A stretch of 64,000 nucleotides of DNA from Symbiodinium natans (Eukaryota; Sar; Dinophyceae; Suessiales; Symbiodiniaceae). The first letter of the stretch is position 1. Each line of letters begins with the position of its first letter. The notes under the pieces were generated by a model. That model saw only the letters and a list, made by a program, of their open reading frames with translations. It had not been told where the DNA came from and did not search any database. A program made the translations under genes and the position numbers. The stretch is from the NCBI GenBank assembly GCA_905221605.1, contig CAJNDS010000476.1, forward strand, positions 62,001 through 126,000. The letters are read 5' to 3'. This document shows, piece by piece, positions 38,839 through 49,177 of the stretch.

Positions 38839-40036
38839 ACGTTGGTGCGGGACCGATTTTGAAGCCGGATTGCGGCTGAAAGCTGCCACACATCCGAGCT
38901 GGCGTGGGAATAGGCTCGCAGCTGTTCCCTGCGGCTGGCGGAGGCACATGAAACATGCGAGCTTTGTTCGGCGCAGGGGAATGCTGAGGACCGAGGGAGC
39001 GATGGCGAAAATGTTGTTCCGTTGCATTTGGGTGCCACTTGGGGTAGTAGCAATGGGTCCCAGAAGGCTTGGCTGTGGGGCCTACAGGATCGGGATGGGA
39101 AGCCGCAACATGGGGCGTAGACATCATCTTCTAAAACGGCTGAGGGTCAGCAGCTAACGGGTCGATTCGCGCCATGCTTGATCACCTGCCTCCCGGAGGG
39201 CGCTGCACCTCAAGCAAGTTAGCATCCCACGTTTTGACCCAGCAAAGACACAACTTGCAGGGGTAGAGGGGTCATGCCAGAGTTGTGGTGACGTAGTGAA
39301 GCCAGTTCACCCGTGTCAATTTACGGCTTCGCCATGCACTTCGCACCCTCCCCAAGATCCAAGCCTCTAGCCCATCCATAAAGCGGGCTTCAACAAGTGG
39401 CGTGAAGACGTCGAAAAACGATTTCGGCATGGCCGCGATGCAGCCAGGCTCCTCGCTTCGTGTTTTGGTGCTGGTGCGGTTGCTCTGAGAGCTTGGGCTT
39501 GAAAGGTCGTATCGCGGCTCGTTCTTCGGCTTGAGGATGTGGCTTTGCGGGTTGGGTTAAGGGTTTAGCATGCTGCAGGCCAGGGTGACCGTCCTTGGGG
39601 GGCATGCATCAGCGCAGTCCGTTCTTGACCAGGTGGCAGGTTGGTACTGAGCCCCACGATATGCCTAGCCACCGTGATGTGCAACAAAGCACGTAGCTCA
39701 AGCCCTGAGCTTGCCAGTCTCACGAAAGGCCATGTCGTACGCCCTAAACTCTAAACTCTACGAGTTCAAGGTTGCGGGTCGAGGGTTCAGAGTTCGGGTG
39801 TTCAGCGGTTTTTGAACGGCCCCTTTGCATCCACAAAGCAGCAGGAAAGGGAGGCAATGAACAGATTCATGTTCGAAACCCATCGGTCCTTGTCTCATCA
39901 GGCTACGGGGCCCCACCGGGCCACTTCGCGTGCGCCCGTCTTGTGTTGCGAGGCATTTGGGACAACCTGAACCCTTCAGGCTTCCGGGAGATATTGTGCA
40001 CGGTTTTCGGGGTCCGGCGTTGGAGGTTCGGTGTGT
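38839..40036. other. No clear gene
   Basis: Intergenic or intronic-looking sequence with scattered CCCTAAA-like motifs near 39745-39760. Nothing supported. Confidence 0.4.
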
Positions 40037-40484
40037 CCGTGTGTGTGTGTGTGTGTGTGTGTGGCCTTCCCGACTATTCGAAGTCTTCGTGCTTTCGGGG
40101 ATTGGGGGCACTTGTGGCTTAGGGACAGGCTGGGAGAGTGGGTTTTGACCTTGAACCCCGAGTCGCAAAACCACAGCCCGAGGCCCCCCATAGTCTCTCG
40201 AGCATCAGGGTTTGCGCAAGATGGTTCGTTTTGGGAGTTCAGAGTGTGCAACATTCGAAGAATTGCGGTAAGGTTCAGGGCTACCGGGGGCCGGGCCATC
40301 GAGCGCTTGTGCGACCCATGCCAGGGTGGGCGGCCACGCGTGGCTCCAAGAGTCGAAACATCTGAAGAGCCAACCCCCGCTTCGACCCCTCAGAAACATG
40401 TGGCCCTCATACGCTCAAGCCAGAAGAACTCGGGGGTGATGTGATGTGATGTGATGTGATGTGATTTGACGTGACGTGACGTGG
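40037..40484. repeat. (GT)n and GTGAT/GACGT pentamer repeats
   Basis: (GT)n at about 40037-40063, and at 40437-40484 five GTGAT units followed by three GACGT units. Confidence 0.85.
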
Positions 40485-42150
40485 TGTGGACAAACAGCGA
40501 GGCACGAGACTTTCCAAGCCAGAGCCGTGGCTGAGGTGTATCGTGGACCGCAAGCACTGGCCCAACCGTGGGGATCCTCGAGCAGAGCGGTGTTTGAATC
40601 AAGAGAGCGCCGAGAAGTTTGGAGTGTAAGGTTAGGCATCGGTTTCGGGATTAAGAGTGAGGGGCTTCTTGGAGAAAGCAGGCTCTCTTTTCCTGATCCG
40701 GCTCCCTGCCTTGTTTGGCAGTTGCTTGCGGCGCGCGAAAACCCAACTCTGAACCGTAAACCCTATAAAGTCTTGCACGAGTTCTGAAGCTTTGGGACAT
40801 CCGGAAGACAGCCGCAAGGTACCGTGCTGGATCGCCCTTGTCGCCCTTATCGTCCTTGTCGCCCCAGCTTGGTGCCGCAGCCCGAGGACTTACGACCCAC
40901 AGTCTGGCATCCGAATTGGGACAAAATGTGCTTCAGAAGCTTAGCTTTTGGATTTTTAAAGCTATCTCAAACCCAAGAGCCTTAAGCCCGGCGGTTTTGT
41001 AGGGTACTTGAGGTTGGCCATTCGACTTCCCAACAGAAGCTGCTTTCCTGCCTCACACCCGAAGCCCAATGAAGCACAACATTTTGGATTCCGAGAATTC
41101 CGAGGTCCCTTTGCCACCGGCAGGCTCCGCGAGAGATAGGAGAGCCGCGGGGGCTTGGGCGTTTTTAATATGTTGCTCTGTGTTGCTCTGTGTTGCTCTC
41201 AATTGGCCATCGACTTCGCGCTTTGAAAAAAGCGCGGCCTTCTTGTGCCATGCCGCGAATTTCTCGCAAGGATGAAGATCGAATCCACTGTCGAAGTCTG
41301 GGGGTTGTGCATCGGAAGTCTGGCAGGAGCAGCTCTCCGGGGGTCACCTCACCCACTTCGCCTGGGCTCCCACTCATGGCGAGAACAGGCTGGACCGTCA
41401 TCGGCCACCTGAGCCTCCGCGGCCCACGAAGGTTCTGCCCACATCCAGAGCCGTGGAATCTGCTCCCGCTTTTACAACCCCGGAGATCCCTCTCCCCGAA
41501 AAACACAACAAAACTTCTCAATGCTCTCTCTACCAACTGCCCCCCCCCCACCCCTCCCTCCGCTTCTGGGAGGACCACGGGCTGCTCTGCCACCTGACGC
41601 CGGCAGCTTGAGCGGGGCTTTTGGCAGGGTTTCAAGGTGTTGCGAGTAGTTTTGACACATGGCTCTTGTGTCAGCGGCTCCCATGTAAAGACAGCAGGGA
41701 ACTTTGCAAGTTTCTTGGGCTCGGTCTGGAGATACTGGCAGCTCACGCAGCCTGTCTTTGTGTCGCGCCTCGGTGCAGCTGAGGTCGACTTCCGAGGTGG
41801 CGTGTCTTTCGTGCGCTCCTCGTTGTTAGAACAGGCTGATTCCGAGCCCACATGCCCATGCATCGCGCATGCCAAACATATGAAAGTGGCTGGGAGTATT
41901 TCTCCCAAAGCGGGTGCCTCCTTAAGAATCTGTAAGAATATCTAGTACAGCCCAGGGCGGCGCGAGCTACGAGCAATACACAGACGAGGCGGGGTGAGCT
42001 CTAACCCCTTGAGCTGTAAAAACCCAAGCTAAGAAGCCACCACAAGAACCAGCTTGCAAGGCTTCGTTGCAGGCTGACGTCTCCGTGCTTTGGGGGTTCT
42101 CTCGTTCAATAGGCGAGTTTCTGAGTGCCAAGCATGGCCGAGTTTGCCAG
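40485..42150. other. No clear gene; 10-bp triplicate at 41169-41198
   Basis: Contains TGTTGCTCTG repeated three times near 41169-41198. A 247-codon minus-strand frame (41165-41908) and an overlapping plus frame (41190-41597) are both open; neither has recognisable motifs, so I call neither. Confidence 0.35.
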
Positions 42151-45100
42151 GAGTCTCCGACAGTGTCGGACCAGGAGCTAAAGTCCATCTACGCCAAGCT
42201 GGACAAGAACTCCAACGGCGGGACTCGGGGGAGGAATCAGGGTGCTCTCCTTTAACAACCTTGCAAGCCCAGCCGCCCAGCCATCTGTCCAGGCATCGTG
42301 TCCAAGCTCGAGCTCATTGCTGTGGGGGACCCAGCTTCCGAGGCACACCCCGAAATGCCGGAGGCCCTGAAGCCTTTGAGCCCTAACGCCCTAAATCTTA
42401 AAAGCCCCCTAGACCCCTGTAAACCCCCTAAACCCCTTTCAACCCTGAACTTTGCAACCCGGCCACTCCCTGTTCAGTACCCTTGTTGGGGATAGCGCCC
42501 GAGGCAGTGAGTCAAGACAAAAGCATCGCCAAGCTCCTCGGCGCCGGCAGCTGAGCAGCTGAGGGTTTATCGGGTTTCGGGTTTAGGGTTTCGGGTTTAG
42601 CGTTCAGGGTTTAGGGTTTAGGGTATAGGGGGTTGTGGCCGATGTGCTGCCATTGCTTGAGTTGCGTTTCAGTGTTCTGGGGTTGAAGAAGTCTTTGACT
42701 TTTTGTTTGGTTCCTTGTTAACATGTTAAGCCTGGGTAACTGCTTGTAAAGACAAACGAATACTTCTCTGAAGACGTATCTGGAGGCCAAACCTGCCAAA
42801 AATGGGCCAGATCCAACAGATCCAACCAAGACTCCAAACGTTGCTCCCAGCAAACTCCGAAAAAAGGGCGGACCGGTACACAGCGGACCTGCTGAGATCG
42901 ATGGAGACTCGCTGCTCAGTGATGAGAAGAGCTTCGATGAGCTGCACAGCATCTTCGAGGCCCGGGTTCAGGTTTTTGGCTTTATTGGCTTTATTGGCTT
43001 TATTGGCTTTTGGTTTTAGGGTTTGATTTACGGTCTGGTTTGCTGGATTTTTCGGTTCTCTGGTTCGGGGCGGGAAGTCAGCCGCTGCGTTGTGCAGCGT
43101 GATTATTTTTCAAGTTAAGCGGAACTTTGATGTCCGGTTGTCTGTGACTGTGCAGAGAGACGTCCTACTAGGAGTTGAAAAGCCCTGGGTTCGTTTGGGT
43201 TTGAAGGGCTTTGGGCATGGTATTGGGGATTCGGACGTGCCGAGTGCGAAGAGTGCCCTCTCGGCAACAAGTCAGACTTGAAGAGCAGACAGAGCTGCCC
43301 TCTCTGCATGGTTCTGAACCGGCTGCACATGAGTAAAAAAGGCTTGAAAGAAGGAGGGGAAGACACGGAAGAGTGAGGGTGGACCGACATGATGTGGCTT
43401 CGGTTCTCCGAAGCCCACGCTTTGGGGCTCTCTGCCGCCCGCCCACGCCCCACAGGAAATCTCAGCCGGCAAGAAGGGCATCGACTTCGAGTCCTTCTGC
43501 AAGCACGTGCGCAAGGCATCGGAAGCTGCCGCGGCTTTGTGGCAAGTCATTCGAAGCCCTCTGTGCAGCTGGGGGTTGCTGCGGTTGGGTTGAGCCGCCC
43601 TGAAGCTCAAACACCGTGCTCAGCAACTTACTCAAGCCTTGGCTTGACTAAACCAACCAACGCCCCAAGCCAAACCAACTATGAGGCACTGAGCGTTCTC
43701 TCTGCAATCGCCCGGCAGGCGAAGGCCGACAAAACGCCTAGGTCGCCGGTGTCCCTAGCATCGAGAGCTTTTGAAGTTTGAAGCCATGTGGAGGGGGTTG
43801 GGACAAAGGGAAATGGGAAATGACTGGAGCAGTAATCGGGACAACTTCGGCTTCAGGGTTTCGGATTGGACATCTTCCCCCAAGTCGCCACATGAATGCT
43901 ATGGGCACCACGAACCAGGTGTTGGGCGATGGCTTCAGATCAGCTCCTCAACCCTACTGCGCTCTCGAGTGTCAGGAGCCGCATGCAGGAGATCTTCAAC
44001 CTCATCGCAGGGCGCTGAGCGGACTTTTTTTGCAGGAATGGGAGCAGAGTTTCGGATTCAGCCCGTGTCTGGCATGGGGACCTCCAAAGACCCCAACAAG
44101 AAGGCCGTAGTGGGAGTAGGTAATCTGCAGGCAACGTCTACTGCACTCATAAACCCGAAACCTTAAATCCTAAGCCCCAAGCCCTTAGCACGGCATCACC
44201 AGAAGTTGCTCTGATGTGTCCCAGCGAATGAGGGACATGCTTGATAACCACAGTCGAGTGATCGTGCAAGTGACACTGCTAGCGCAGGGAGGTGGTGCTT
44301 TGTCTAAAGCCCTTTGGAGTTTTCGCAAGATGCCCAAGAGCCCTTGGAGTTTTCGCCAGATGCCCAGGTGACAGGTGTATATGTTCTTTGTAACATCCTG
44401 GTGGTGCAAGGGTCTCGCCTGCTCATGCCAGTATGGAGTCGAAACCCTCAACCCTAAACCCTAAGCCCTAAGTTGAAACAAAAGCCCCCAAAACCCCTAA
44501 AGCCCCTAAAGCCCTGAAAACCCTAAAAGCCCCCAAGAACCAACAGATCCCAACACACCAAACACCCTAAACCCCAAGAGCTCCACAACCTTAAAACCCC
44601 TAAAGCCCCACCAAAACCCGTCCTGAACCCTGATCCTCTCTCGCCCCCCAGGATGCCGACGACAGTGGCTCGATCTCCAAGCTGGAGCTCGTGGCCGCCA
44701 TGCAAAGTGGCGGCCTCAGCGGCCCTGAAGGTTTAGGAAGGGGTGTTAGGACCATGTGAGTTTTGGGGTTTGTGGGGTTTAGGGTTGGGGGCCTTGGGGC
44801 TTTATGAAAAAAGAGGGTTTCGGCCAGAGTTGAGCGGCAGCTTGTGGGATCCATCTTTGAGGTTTGACGCAAGGGTTTGCAGCAACCGCAAGCTTCGAGA
44901 GCGCGAAGCTTAAAGACCCAAGATCCCGAAAGAAGACCTGAAAGGCAATGACGAGGAAGGCCTAGGCTTAAGAGAAACCCGGCGCGCCCAGACAACGTGG
45001 CGGTGGATGAGTTCCTGATGCCCGGGGTTGACAGCAGCCGGGCACAGAGCTCAATTCTTCTGCGGAGCCCACAGATTCCAGGGGTTGGGCCAGTTGACGG

Positions 45101-45295
45101 CTGAAGCAGCTTTAGCGCTTCGGACTTAGGAGTCTGAGGGGCTTTGGGGAATGTGGGATGAAGCGTTTTGGGTATTCTCGGTCGCATTGCCATGCTTTCG
45201 GGTGGGGCCTTTTGGACTGCGGGGCTCTCAGCAATCAGCGCTGCCAGATTATGGACGATGAGAACCTCTTCGAGAAGATCGACGCTCTTTTCGAG
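42151..45295 (+). CDS. EF-hand Ca2+-binding protein, exons
   Basis: Exon 42151-42217 and exon 42293-42321 together encode an EF-hand loop, DKNSNGIVSKLE, with acidic or amide ligands at 1, 3, 5, Gly at 6, Ile/Val at 7-8 and Glu at 12, preceded by the helix SDQELKSIYAKL. Exon 42774-42971 reads TYLEAKPAKNGPDPTDPTKT, SLLSDEKSFDELHSIFEARV; exon 43456-43545 reads EISAGKKGIDFESFCKHVRK. A second canonical loop, DADDSGSISKLE, starts exon 44652. Exon 45248-45295 reads IMDDENLFEKIDALFE before GT. The helix patterns DEKSFDELHSIFE and DDENLFEKIDALFE suggest a duplicated module. Small exons near 43960-44010, 44213 and 44995 are likely. Start and end of the gene are not visible. Confidence 0.7.
42560..42632. 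repeat. TTTAGGG-like intronic repeat cluster
   Basis: Degenerate tandem GGGTTTAGGGTTTCGGGTTT-type heptamers inside an intron of the EF-hand gene. TTTAGGG is the plant-type telomere unit also known from dinoflagellates; here it is interstitial and impure. Confidence 0.8.
42976..43014. repeat. 9-bp tandem repeat GGCTTTATT
   Basis: About four units immediately after the exon ending at 42971, within the intron. Confidence 0.85.
44446..44605. repeat. CCCTAAA-like intronic repeat cluster
   Basis: Repeated CCCTAAACCC, CCCTAAGCCC, AAAGCCCC and AACCCTAAA units just before the second EF-hand exon, in the opposite orientation to the cluster at 42.6 kb. Confidence 0.75.
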
Positions 45296-46062
45296 GTACC
45301 GCCAGGGTGCCAGGGTCTGGAAGGGCATACCTGCGGAGTTTGATCATGTTCGGCTATTCTTGGGTTAAAGGTCTTTCGCGCTTGCTGCGGGGCTTGCGCA
45401 GCTCGATACCTCGATACCTCAGATGACTCCAAGATTGTTGTGGCTCAAGCATGTGGAGCATGGATCGGAGAAAAGGCGCCACAGAGAGAATGTTCATGTG
45501 TCAGTCGGCCATGCCTGCTAGTTCTAGATGCAGCCTCGAAGGTGAAGCTGAAGGTCCTTGCACTCGGTTTCCCACAACAGCGCAAGCACATGCCCTGACA
45601 GGCATCATGATCGGCGGGAGTAGCCCAGAGCCCTTGAAAGCTCGAGGTTATACTCTTACAAAGCCAAGCGCCCAGCCTGTGGATCTGAACTGTCTCGCCA
45701 TGAATCCGCCGGCTGGGGCGTATGCGGAGCTGTGCCTCCCAAGCCACGCAAGGCACCGCAAGGGCTGTGGCATCACAAGCCCCGAATCGTGCACCTTAAC
45801 CCCTGAACCATGAAACTTAAACCGGCAAATCTAAAAGAAGCCCCAAGCGATGAACCCCACAGCATAACACCCACAAGCCTCAACACAACCTAACCCCGCC
45901 CTCAACCCACAAAGCCCGTTCTTGTAACTTGGGCTTTTGGGGTTGAGGGTCCCGAAGAACTGGCAGGTCAGTTTCCAGCTCCCGCAGCCCTTTGGTGAAG
46001 CCGTCCGAGGACCTAAAAACGGTCTACCTGGTGCCCCGGCTGTTGCGGAAACTCGCGAAAAA
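45296..46062. other. No clear gene
   Basis: Possible continuation of the EF-hand gene (KIVVAQACGAWIGEK near 45430; LVKPSEDLKTVYLVPRLLRK near 45990), but no boundaries can be fixed. Confidence 0.3.
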
Positions 46063-46160
46063 CATGCCTCAAGGGGGGGGGGGGGTTGGGGGACAGGGAG
46101 TACTAGGAAGAACCATCAGGGAAGTTTCGGTCCCCCCCCCCCCCCCCCCCCCAAGGCATG
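46063..46160. repeat. 98-bp foldback element with G13/C21 arms
   Basis: CATGCCT at 46063-46069, followed by CAA and 13 G (46073-46085), is mirrored by 21 C (46132-46152) and AGGCATG (46154-46160). The arms are complementary around a 46-base centre, which makes this a terminal-inverted-repeat foldback. Confidence 0.75.
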
Positions 46161-46679
46161 CCTTTTTGGGGCTTCGGTCGATAGGGTTGTTGGTGCTGGA
46201 TTTAGGTCACGTGGTCACATGCACAGAACCCAAGAGCTAGATCCAACGAGCGATCTTGTCTCAGGTGCGGCATGCCGAGTCCATGGAAAATGCCCCTCGC
46301 CAGAAAGCACTATCTATTGGGATGTTCCCCCATATCCTAACAGTCCTTAACAGGGATTCTAGTAGGGGTACTCTGATCCCTATGAAGGGCTGCTTGTATC
46401 CGGGGGAACATCCCAAACTATCTAGAAAGGTGCTGCTTGTACATGGTGGGTAGAGCGAAAGTTCAAGCAATCTCAAGCCTCAAGAGTGGGAGGTCCGCGT
46501 GCATGCCTTGGACCGAGCCTTCGGCATCTCGGCGGCTTGAAGTTTCTCAGTTCGAGGTTGAGACCGTTTCAGAGATTGGGCGTCTGAGCTCTTGGTTTCA
46601 TGTTGTGCCGTTTGGCTAGGATGGTTTTTGAAGCCCGGACAGGCAAGCAGGCCAGGCGAAAACATCTAAGTTGGACCAA

Positions 46680-46965
46680 TAGTTACATCGCTGACAGGAA
46701 CGATAGCGAAGGAGACAGACATATGAGAGCGAGATGAAATTGATGAACAGAAATATGGGCAGAATTGCAAGACCAATCAATTTGAATCGAAATGTCTAGA
46801 ATTTCATAAAGAATCACACATCCGAATGAATCTAAATGTTTAGAATTTCATAAAGAACAACACATCCGAAACAAAACACAATAAAATGCGGTCAGAAGAA
46901 AAAAGACAAGAGAACAACTAGAGACAGAAACAAAACAGCAGAAAAGTACATAGACATTGGCAGTG
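46680..46965. repeat. AT-rich island with a 44-bp tandem duplication
   Basis: Bases 46785-46828 and 46829-46872 match at 38 of 44 positions. The whole stretch is A-rich on the plus strand and contrasts sharply with the GC-rich surroundings. Confidence 0.8.
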
Positions 46966-47047
46966 TATTGTGCATGTTGGTTCAGGGGCTGCCCAGGGGT
47001 ATTTCATGCGTTGAGGCTTTAAAGGTCTGGAGCGGTATGTTGCGTGT

Positions 47048-47122
47048 CTCTCTCTCTCTCTCTTTCTCTCTTATATGTATATATATATATATATGTGTTT
47101 GTGTGTGTGTGTTTGTTAAAGT
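47048..47122. repeat. Compound microsatellite (TC)n-(TA)n-(GT)n
   Basis: Three dinucleotide runs in series. Open frames across it are artefacts. Confidence 0.9.
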
Positions 47123-48638
47123 CTATTTATGTTTTTTTCTCCTCTCTCGCTCTCTCTCCGTCTCTCTGTCTCCCAATTCCGGGTCGGTTGGGCTGGGTTA
47201 GGAGGCACACACTATGTATCAGTGTAGTCATACATGTCTGATGGATCGGGGGCACGAAACGGAAAATGTTCGACCTCTCCACCTTTGCAATACCGAAGTT
47301 CTGGTTCGCTGTGCTTTCCAGCCAAATTGTGAGCGGCGTCCCAAGACACCCAAGACGGCGTGCCCCTTTTAAGTTAATTGATCTCCCAATGATCTTCGGG
47401 GACTTGTTTAGTCTTGTTGTCAAAGGTCAGCTGCGAACGTGGAAAGCCCCAGCTTGCAGCGATGCGGCTTGGAGCAGCAAAGTGGGTAGATCTCATGAGT
47501 GGGGCCCGGCTCCAGGGAACCCAAGAAGGGTGTGTGACACCGCTTGTTGTGAAGTCTCCGAAGCCAGAAAGAAGCCCCCCCCAAAGAATCTCCCGCCCCA
47601 AACATTTCAAAGCTCAAGGAAAAATGCAAGAGAGATTCGCCTTAGATGCCTACGAACAATGGGATCCCCCGAGCCTGAAGACGCAGAACGGACCCCTGAC
47701 AAGTTCTGCGGGCGCAGGCCTGAATACCCCCCCAAAGAAGCATGGACAAGAATTGGGGTCTCTCGCAGAGACGCAGTATGCTGAAACCCTTGCGCGAAGC
47801 AAACGAACGCCAAGGTTTGCTCCGCACTCCGGCTGCTGTGCTTCGATCTTGACACGCGCCTTGCCATCACATCTGCGCAAAAGGTCCCCCGTTGCTTTGC
47901 TTCGCTTTGCTTCACTTCCTCGGAATGTTTCACGGAGACGATGTTGGCCGTTTTGAAAGACAAGAAAGCTGCAACTCTTTCAATTCACCTCCGCAGGTTT
48001 GCTCGGAGGGGTCGTGCATTCACAAGTTTCCTGATGTTGGAAGAGGGTTGGTGAACGATGCTTCCCTCAACAAGAGAAGATTGAGGCCGCTCTCTGCGCG
48101 TGGGGAGCGGATGCTTGGCAGCCATGAGCAACCCTGTGTAAAACAACCTTCAACTTCCTGAACGGGGAAGTCGAATAAGGTCTCTAGGTTTCGGAGTTTG
48201 ATGCTCCGCTTGGCCGGTGGCTCATAAGTCTGCAACAAGGGCTCATTGGTTGAGGATTGGGGTCTAACGGGCTTTTTGTTTCCGGGCTCCGCGTGCAAGG
48301 CAGCTCAAGGACGTCCAGGCAGGGTGGGTGGGGCGGCTGTCTAGTGCTTGATGGTCCCGGGCACAACATAAAGGGCCCCATTGCACTCCAGTGGTTTATT
48401 CCACTACAGCTGGCACAGAGAGAAGGGGGTGCCCTAGTAGCGTGAAAACAGGCATCCCTAACCTCAAGACCCCAACCGTCCTCAGCCCGACATTCCGGAA
48501 ATGCTCGGGGCCGAAACTCTGCGAGGCCCAGATGGCAGGCTGTGGCTTCCTCCAGAAGGCCTGGACACCCTGAAGAACCACTCAAAACCTTCAGCCCCCC
48601 ACAGCCCTGCAACCTAAATTGGCCTATATCCTCTACAG
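47123..48638. other. No clear gene
   Basis: An open frame at 47620-47800 (RFALDAYEQWDPPSLKTQNG) looks weakly coding but competes with another frame on the same strand. No boundaries supported. Confidence 0.3.
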
Positions 48639-48713
48639 GCCGACCCCCAGCTCCTGATCTTCAGCCCCCGCATGCGTGCGGCGCGGACGCGGGAGGTGCT
48701 CTTTGGTGGCGAG
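48639..48713 (+). CDS. Unassigned exon
   Basis: After CTCTACAG it reads ADPQLLIFSPRMRAARTREV and LFGGE, ending in phase 0 before a GC donor. Clean splice signals, no known family. Confidence 0.5.
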
Positions 48714-49145
48714 GCAAGGGTGGCTTCAGGGGACTCGAGGGGCTTCGGTTTCAAGGGGCTGTTGATGAGGGGGATGGCTTTGAGGGTCGCCAAACCGTGC
48801 AAGCACCGTGAAGCCTCAACATGTCGCCGCAAAGGGGCCCAGAATGAGCAGACAGTGAGTAGATCCTACACTGCCTGAGTAGACCTTACGCCCCAGCAGT
48901 ACCTTGCAGCTTTGGCAGGTACCCAGCAAGGCGCGGGGCCGGGATTCAAGATTTTGGTCTTAGGCTCTACAGCCGCTTCATAGGGCTTTCTGGGAGTGTA
49001 CGACCTAGAATAGTATGCTGACAACTTGCCTGAGAACAGCAGAGGGCTTTGTTCGGCTCAACTTTGTTATTCTTTCTCATTCTCATGGTTGTTCGTACTT
49101 TGCTGTTGTTCTGAACGGCCTCCATGTGCAAAGGCGATGCCGCAG

Positions 49146-49177
49146 ATCGTAGAGCGCACGCCCATGGAGCCTCGGAC
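49146..49177 (+). CDS. Unassigned 32-nt exon
   Basis: Between GCCGCAG and the canonical donor GTGAGA it reads IVERTPMEPR. Short, but both splice signals are good. It could follow the exon at 48639. Confidence 0.35.

Noticed and set aside
41165-41908. 247-codon minus-strand open frame
   Set aside because: No motif or splice context, and an overlapping plus frame is equally open.
45427-45444. Second spliced-leader-like match ending TGTGGCTCAAG
   Set aside because: Only the last 8 bases match without a break and no intronless gene follows.
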